Shown one piece after another: positions 14,838-18,936 of a stretch of 18,936 bases of DNA. Origin of the DNA: Bacillota bacterium (GTDB lineage: Bacteria; Bacillota; Clostridia; Lachnospirales; Lachnospiraceae). The stretch covers positions 1 to 18,936 of the forward strand of contig JAEZHX010000066.1 of the NCBI GenBank assembly GCA_023436765.1. The letters run 5' to 3'. A program made the position numbers and the translations under genes. The notes under the pieces were generated by a model that saw only the letters and a list, made by a program, of their open reading frames with translations, was not told the DNA's origin and made no database searches. Position 1 is the first letter of the stretch, and each line of letters opens with the position of its first letter.

Positions 14838-15791
14838 TTAAAGATGCAGTGCTTCTTCAAAACCCAGCATGAGATTCATGCTCTGGATCGCAGCTCCCGA
14901 AGCACCCTTCCCCAGGTTATCGAGCCTGGTCATAATCAGGGCTAACCCTTTGGCTTCGTTCCCAAAGACGAAAATCTCTGCCTTATTTGTATCATTGCAG
15001 GCGGTAATATCGAAGCCTCCATCGAATAGAAGGGAGTCATCCTCATAGGGCATTACCTTTACAAATTGCTCTCCTGCATAATGCTCACTAAGAAGTTCAT
15101 GGAGCCCCTTCGGATCCCACCTTCCCGAAAGCAGCTTCGTATGTATCGGAATGGATGCAGCGAGTCCCTGATAATAGTTGCTTACCACAGGTACGAACAG
15201 CGGGCTTTCGGAAAGTCCGGAACGCTCCGTCATTTCCTTCAGATGCTTATGGCTCAGGGCTAAGCTGTAAGGTCTGGGAGCCTTCGTATAGGCATTATCT
15301 CCCTGCTCCGATTCATATTTATCGATCAACGCTTTGCCACCTCCGCTGTATCCTGTGATACTCTGGCAGGTTACGGGGTAATCCTTTGGCATAACACCTT
15401 GGGCTACCAGAGGATAGACCGACAGAGCGAAAGCCGTTGCGTGACAACCGGGATTCGTAATGCGCTTACCTTTGATGATGGCCTCCCTGTGAGCCTTCGA
15501 AAGCTCAGGCAGACCATAGCTCCATTCGGGGGCAGTACGGTGTGCGGTACTGGCATCGATAATCCTGGTATTTGGATTCGTCACCATTGCAACTGCTTCC
15601 TTCGCAGCCTCATCCGGCAGGCACAGGAATACGATATCCGCCTCATTCAGACACCTTGCTCTCTCAGCAGGATCACGTCTCCTATCATATTCGATTGTGA
15701 TCATCTCCAGCTCTGTATATAAGCTTAATCTCTCATGGATTTTCAATCCGGTCGTTCCTGTCAGACCATCGACAAATACCTTCTTCTTCAT
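14838..15791 (-). CDS. argC: N-acetyl-gamma-glutamyl-phosphate reductase, short (type 2) form
   Basis: NADPH-dependent reductase for the third step of arginine/ornithine synthesis: N-acetylglutamyl phosphate to the semialdehyde. It has 317 residues, matching the short type 2 AGPR class rather than the roughly 340-residue type 1. The N-terminal GLTGTTGLKIHERL segment (9-22) is the dinucleotide-binding loop. DASTAHRTAPEWSYGLPEL (79-97) and NPGCHATAF (113-121), with catalytic C116, are diagnostic. The ATG at 15791 has GAGGTG five bases upstream. It stands alone: no other arg gene is next to it. Two overlapping ARG-box-like sites in its leader (15808-15835) indicate arginine-repressor control. 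Confidence 0.95.
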   Translation of the reverse strand: MKKKVFVDGLTGTTGLKIHERLSLYTELEMITIEYDRRRDPAERARCLNEADIVFLCLPDEAAKEAVAMVTNPNTRIIDASTAHRTAPEWSYGLPELSKAHREAIIKGKRITNPGCHATAFALSVYPLVAQGVMPKDYPVTCQSITGYSGGGKALIDKYESEQGDNAYTKAPRPYSLALSHKHLKEMTERSGLSESPLFVPVVSNYYQGLAASIPIHTKLLSGRWDPKGLHELLSEHYAGEQFVKVMPYEDDSLLFDGGFDITACNDTNKAEIFVFGNEAKGLALIMTRLDNLGKGASGAAIQSMNLMLGFEEALHL

Positions 15792-15807
15792 ACTGTCACC
15801 TCAGCCG

Positions 15808-15835
15808 TATGCAGTTATCTGCATATTTATACAAA
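15808..15835 (-). promoter_or_regulatory. Two overlapping ARG-box-like ArgR operators
   Basis: On the minus strand TTTGTATAAATATGCAGA (15818-15835) matches the general ARG-box pattern TNTGNATWWWWATNCANA at every position. It overlaps by eight bases with TATGCAGATAACTGCATA (15808-15825), a perfect 7-bp-arm palindrome that matches the same pattern except at the two symmetric positions 7 and 12. The pair lies just downstream of the expected argC transcription start, a classical place for repression. The pattern is recalled from the literature, not computed. Confidence 0.65.
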
Positions 15836-15845
15836 TCTTTTTATT

Positions 15846-15874
15846 AATATACACCCCATGAGTCAAAATGTCAA
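15846..15874 (-). promoter_or_regulatory. argC promoter
   Basis: On the minus strand a perfect TTGACA (15869-15874), a 17-base spacer and TATATT (15846-15851). The start is expected near 15839, immediately upstream of the ARG-box pair. Confidence 0.75.
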
Positions 15875-15885
15875 CCTGATATTGC

Positions 15886-17256
15886 TTATTTCAAAACCTT
15901 TTTCAGTATATTAATGCGATTCTTATAGGGTGGATATCTGAGGGGGATATCTACATGATTGGATTTCTTCAGTACACTCTTCCTGTGGGAGAAGGTATCA
16001 AAGCTTGCTTTCCCGTGGTATCCGCCCATGCCGCTCTCTCCCACTCCTCCAAAGGGCAGATAGGAGGACGCAAGATGAACAATGGTATCATTAATGCAGC
16101 CACCCCCATAGGAGGTGTTCTTAAGAACATATCGTTCTCTTTCCCTATCCCTGGTAAAGTAATATAAGGCTAACGGCTTTGGATGCTGAGTAATGACACT
16201 TACAATTTCGGTAAGCTCGGTGAACTCTAGAATTGGAAGAATGGGTCCGAAGATTTCCTCCTTCATAATTGTACTGTCCCATCCAATCCCATCCAATATC
16301 GTAGGTTCTATCTGATGAGTCTCCGGATAGGACCTTCCTCCAATGACCACAGAATTCCCTTCCAATAAGCCTAATAGGCGGTGGAAATGCTTTTCGTTAA
16401 TGATTTTGGGGAATTCCGTATTGGTTCCGGGCTCCTCCCCATAGAATTGTTTAATATACTCCTTCATATAGTCAATCAGCCTGTCCTTCACCTTCGAATG
16501 AACCAGCAGATAATCCGGTGCCACACAGGTCTGTCCGGCATTCAGGAATTTGCCCCAGACAATTCTCTTCGCCGCCAGCTCAAGATTCGCGGTATCATCC
16601 ACAATACAGGGGCTCTTTCCCCCAAGCTCCAGGCTTACAGGCGTCAAATGTCTGGAGGCCGCCTCCATCACTTTCCTGCCGACTGTGACACTGCCGGTGA
16701 AGAAGATATAGTCAAATTTCTCCTCCAACAGGCTTCTTCCCACTTCACTGTCTCCCAGTACTGTCAGTATATAGGATGGCTCAAAGGCCTCCTTAAGAAT
16801 ATCCGATATTAGTACAGATACATTTTTCGCATACTCCGAAGGCTTAACAATTGCACAATTTCCTGCCGCAATTGCTCCGATTAAGGGAGCCATTGCCAGC
16901 ATAAAGGGATAATTCCAGGGTGAGAGGATCAATACCACGCCATAGGGCTCATAGTAAATCCGGCTTGTGGATTTATAATTTGTCAACGGAGTTCTTACAC
17001 GCTGAGGCTTCACCCATTGGGTCAGGTGCTTTTTCATAAACTTAAGCTCGTCATATATCATTCCGACCTCAGTCATATAGCCCTCAAACTCGGATTTGTT
17101 CAGATCCTTCCTCAATGCTTCCAGAATATCTGCTTCATATTTCCTAATTACCTTATCCAGCTTCTGAAGCTGTTGCATCCGAAAGGAAACCTCCCTGGTA
17201 ATGCCGGTAGCATAATATTCTCTCTGGCTATCCAAAATCATCTTTATTTCATTCAT
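15886..17256 (-). CDS. Aldehyde dehydrogenase, class 3-like NAD(P)-dependent
   Basis: Aldehyde dehydrogenase of 456 residues, in the shorter class 3/YwdH-like group that oxidises medium- and long-chain or aromatic aldehydes to acids. Catalytic residues are all present: C244 in NAGQTC, the general base E210 in LELGGKSP, N115 in SPWNYPF, and K138 in VKPSEY. FTGSVTVG (186-193) contacts the cofactor and EEIFGP is conserved. The C-terminal FGGVGESGMGGYHG segment is typical of this group. A C-terminal NHVDIPLRYPPY tail, common in class 3 enzymes, may serve oligomerisation. The ATG at 17256 has GGGAG eight bases upstream. It follows a small membrane protein gene by 71 bases, with a hairpin in between, and the two may be co-transcribed. 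The actual substrate cannot be told from sequence. Confidence 0.9.
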   Translation of the reverse strand: MNEIKMILDSQREYYATGITREVSFRMQQLQKLDKVIRKYEADILEALRKDLNKSEFEGYMTEVGMIYDELKFMKKHLTQWVKPQRVRTPLTNYKSTSRIYYEPYGVVLILSPWNYPFMLAMAPLIGAIAAGNCAIVKPSEYAKNVSVLISDILKEAFEPSYILTVLGDSEVGRSLLEEKFDYIFFTGSVTVGRKVMEAASRHLTPVSLELGGKSPCIVDDTANLELAAKRIVWGKFLNAGQTCVAPDYLLVHSKVKDRLIDYMKEYIKQFYGEEPGTNTEFPKIINEKHFHRLLGLLEGNSVVIGGRSYPETHQIEPTILDGIGWDSTIMKEEIFGPILPILEFTELTEIVSVITQHPKPLALYYFTRDRERERYVLKNTSYGGGCINDTIVHLASSYLPFGGVGESGMGGYHGKASFDTFSHRKSVLKKSNHVDIPLRYPPYKNRINILKKVLK

Positions 17257-17283
17257 TCCGACTACTCCCTTCCTCAGATGTAA

Positions 17284-17322
17284 GTCCCGGAAGATTAGCA
17301 GGGATATGATGTTTCCCGGGAC
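17284..17322 (-). terminator. Hairpin between the membrane protein gene and the aldehyde dehydrogenase gene
   Basis: GTCCCGG (17284-17290) pairs with CCGGGAC (17316-17322), extended by AA/TT past one bulge. It starts five bases after the upstream gene's stop on the minus strand, but only TTACATCT follows. It is a weak terminator or a processing hairpin rather than a clear end of transcription. Confidence 0.45.
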
Positions 17323-17327
17323 AGGTG

Positions 17328-17900
17328 TTATCGCTGATAGATAAACCGAATTTCCGACTGATATATCCTTTTATACAGGTTCAGCCTTGTCATAATATCA
17401 TGGCGGGTAATAAAAATATTGGTGATAGCTTCCCATAGGAAGACCCAGCCACCGATAAAAATACCCTCCCTGATAATATTCAGCGCAATATGTTCTGTTT
17501 CATTCAGATAGAGATATCCGATGCTCAATAAGGAGAAGGAAAAGAGCAGATATAAAAGAGTCTTTTTCCGAATATCTACCAGGCTCCGTCTCTCTTTCGC
17601 AGCCGCGTAGAGATAGAAATTCGCATATGCTGCCCTTACAGCACTCTCCTTCTTATCGTCCTTCCTTCCCTCGGGCAGATATAGTACAAGAATGATATTA
17701 TTATGCTTCGGAATATCCTCTGCTGAGGTAATAATAAATTCGTTGAATTCCTCCTGTATGAACCTTTTGCGGAAAGGTGCGGGATCCCATTGATCGTAAA
17801 TATCATTATAATCCTCCAACCCTGCCTCAATCAAGTATGCATTCGTTTCCGCTTCATATTTATATTGCTTTTGAATTGGGGAGGAACGTTTCATTCTCAT
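17328..17900 (-). CDS. Conserved-looking membrane protein of unknown function
   Basis: Product of 190 residues. The first 110 are soluble and charged (KRFIQEEFNEFIITSAEDIP, 45-64, then an ILVLYLPEG strand). Two predicted membrane helices follow at about 114-132 and 144-164, joined by a short polar loop (LNETEHIALNIIRE), and a basic C-terminal tail (HDIMTRLNLYKRIYQSEIRF). Both ends are probably cytoplasmic by the positive-inside rule. I do not recognise a named domain. The helix segment IREGIFIGGWVFLWEAI recalls small two-helix membrane proteins seen in many bacteria, without known function. The ATG at 17900 has AAGGAG five bases upstream. The gene precedes the aldehyde dehydrogenase gene in the same direction. 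The 121 bases upstream of it show no convincing promoter. Confidence 0.8.
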   Translation of the reverse strand: MRMKRSSPIQKQYKYEAETNAYLIEAGLEDYNDIYDQWDPAPFRKRFIQEEFNEFIITSAEDIPKHNNIILVLYLPEGRKDDKKESAVRAAYANFYLYAAAKERRSLVDIRKKTLLYLLFSFSLLSIGYLYLNETEHIALNIIREGIFIGGWVFLWEAITNIFITRHDIMTRLNLYKRIYQSEIRFIYQR

Positions 17901-18021
17901 CAGAACTCCTTACGATGGTACTCATAATTTACTTTAAACTTTGTTCGAAATAATAATGAAACGGAAAATCAGCGGTCGTAGTAACTATTATTCTGGTATT
18001 AGCACTGATTTATTCCGTGTA

Positions 18022-18054
18022 CAAAAAAGAGTCTGCCTCTACAGACTCTTTTTG
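18022..18054. terminator. Strong terminator of the ZIP transporter gene
   Basis: A perfect 12-bp stem, AAAAAGAGTCTG (18024-18035) with CAGACTCTTTTT (18042-18053), with a six-base loop. On the minus strand the stem ends in TCTTTTTTG. It can act in both directions, but only the ZIP gene reads into it closely. Confidence 0.85.
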
Positions 18055-18097
18055 CAGGAAGCATCGGTTCCTGCTGTTACTTCATATAAATTATTCA

Positions 18098-18910
18098 TCA
18101 GCCTAAAGCCACGTCCATCAACATCATGACTGCAAAACCGGCCATCGCTCCGATGGTTCCGACATTTGAATGATGCTTCTCCTGCTGGGCTTCCGGGATT
18201 AATTCCTCGACGACAACATAGATCATTGCTCCGGCTGCAAAGGATAGGGCATAGGGCAGAATTGGCTTCAATGCGATGACTGCTGCTGCTCCGAGGACGC
18301 CGGCAATTGGTTCAACAATACCTGATGCCTGACCATAAATAAAGCTTTTCGTGCGTGACAATCCCTCTCTTCTTAAGGGGACCGATACTGCCGCACCCTC
18401 CGGAAAATTCTGCAATCCGATGCCAAGGCCAAGGGCAATTGCCCCTGCCAAGGTGGCTGAAGGTAGACCTGCTGCCGCTGCACCGAAGGCAACACCTACT
18501 GCAAGGCCCTCCGGTATATTATGAAGCGTAATCGCTAATACCAGCAATACACTCCTCTGCCAGCTGGTCTTCACACCCTCCGGCTCCTGATTTGCATCGC
18601 CGATATGAAGATGGGGCATAATGTTATCAACACCCCAGAGGAAAGCACCCCCTGCTAGAAAACCAATGACAGCCGGAATCCAGGGTATCGAACCCGCTTC
18701 CTCCGCCATACTGATCGCCGGCGCCAATAATGACCAGAAGCTTGCAGCAATCATGACTCCTGCCGCAAACCCCAGCATTCCGTTTAATACCTTTTTATTA
18801 ATACTCTTAAATATGAATACGGTGGACGATCCAAGTGCAGTCAAAAACCAGGTAAACAGTGTTGCAATTAACGCCTGGGTGATCGGGTTAAGATCTGATA
18901 GCCAATCCAT
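18098..18910 (-). CDS. ZIP family divalent metal transporter
   Basis: Integral membrane protein of 270 residues with about eight hydrophobic segments, of the GufA/ZupT-like bacterial ZIP group, importing zinc or other divalent cations. The metal-site motifs in the central helices are clear: HNIPEG at 130-135 and QNFPEG at 167-172. E200 (IVEP) and E235-E236 (VVVEELIPE) add polar residues in later helices. A short histidine-containing loop (MPHLHIGD, 98-105) follows the third helix and may handle metal. The ATG at 18910 has AGGAGG six bases upstream. Its promoter lies outside the window, and a strong terminator follows at 18022-18054, so it ends its own transcription unit. Metal specificity is not readable. 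Confidence 0.92.
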   Translation of the reverse strand: MDWLSDLNPITQALIATLFTWFLTALGSSTVFIFKSINKKVLNGMLGFAAGVMIAASFWSLLAPAISMAEEAGSIPWIPAVIGFLAGGAFLWGVDNIMPHLHIGDANQEPEGVKTSWQRSVLLVLAITLHNIPEGLAVGVAFGAAAAGLPSATLAGAIALGLGIGLQNFPEGAAVSVPLRREGLSRTKSFIYGQASGIVEPIAGVLGAAAVIALKPILPYALSFAAGAMIYVVVEELIPEAQQEKHHSNVGTIGAMAGFAVMMLMDVALG

Positions 18911-18936
18911 AATTCTCCTCCTGCTCCAACTATATC

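Overview
The window reads as chromosomal DNA from an anaerobic Firmicute of class Clostridia, most probably a Lachnospiraceae (Lachnoclostridium/Anaerocolumna-like). The basis is the gene set and order (recJ, apt, bifunctional rel, an MBL-fold hydrolase, hemZ and hisS in one direction), a SCIFF peptide with its radical-SAM maturase, strong AGGAGG ribosome binding sites, TATAAT-type promoters and AT-rich intergenic DNA. The genus is an inference. I see no phage, transposase, CRISPR, tRNA or rRNA.

Left block (1-8225, all minus strand): recJ, then a promoter, then apt, rel (GTG start), an MBL-fold hydrolase, hemZ and hisS, whose 3' end lies outside the window. This is a housekeeping operon for purine salvage, (p)ppGpp metabolism, a glyoxalase-II-like hydrolase, a HemZ radical-SAM protein and histidyl-tRNA synthetase. 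Hairpins lie between rel and the MBL gene and between recJ and apt.

Middle (8304-11202): a ranthipeptide locus. It has a 46-residue SCIFF precursor (scfA), two hairpins, then the TTG-started maturase scfB, apparently read on into recJ. A degV-family lipid-binding gene diverges from scfA, and each side has a recognisable promoter. Behind degV lie an intrinsic terminator and an imperfect palindrome of about 270 bp that overlaps it. After that come a foldback terminator and a 70-residue protein gene of unknown function.

Right block (12041-18910): oligoendopeptidase F (minus); a divergent MarR-family gene that carries the sensing cysteine, the resolving cysteine and the tyrosines of a two-cysteine OhrR; a terminator shared with the convergent argC; argC itself, alone, with a near-consensus promoter and two overlapping ARG-box-like sites in its leader; an aldehyde dehydrogenase preceded by a small two-helix membrane protein of unknown function; and a ZIP-family metal transporter with its own strong terminator.

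Most of the genes are ordinary core genes. The parts that deserve a second look are the SCIFF locus with its intercistronic hairpins, the long palindromic element downstream of degV, a shared 12-nt word linking it to the recJ-apt spacer, the doubled ARG box at argC, and the orphan OhrR-type sensor.
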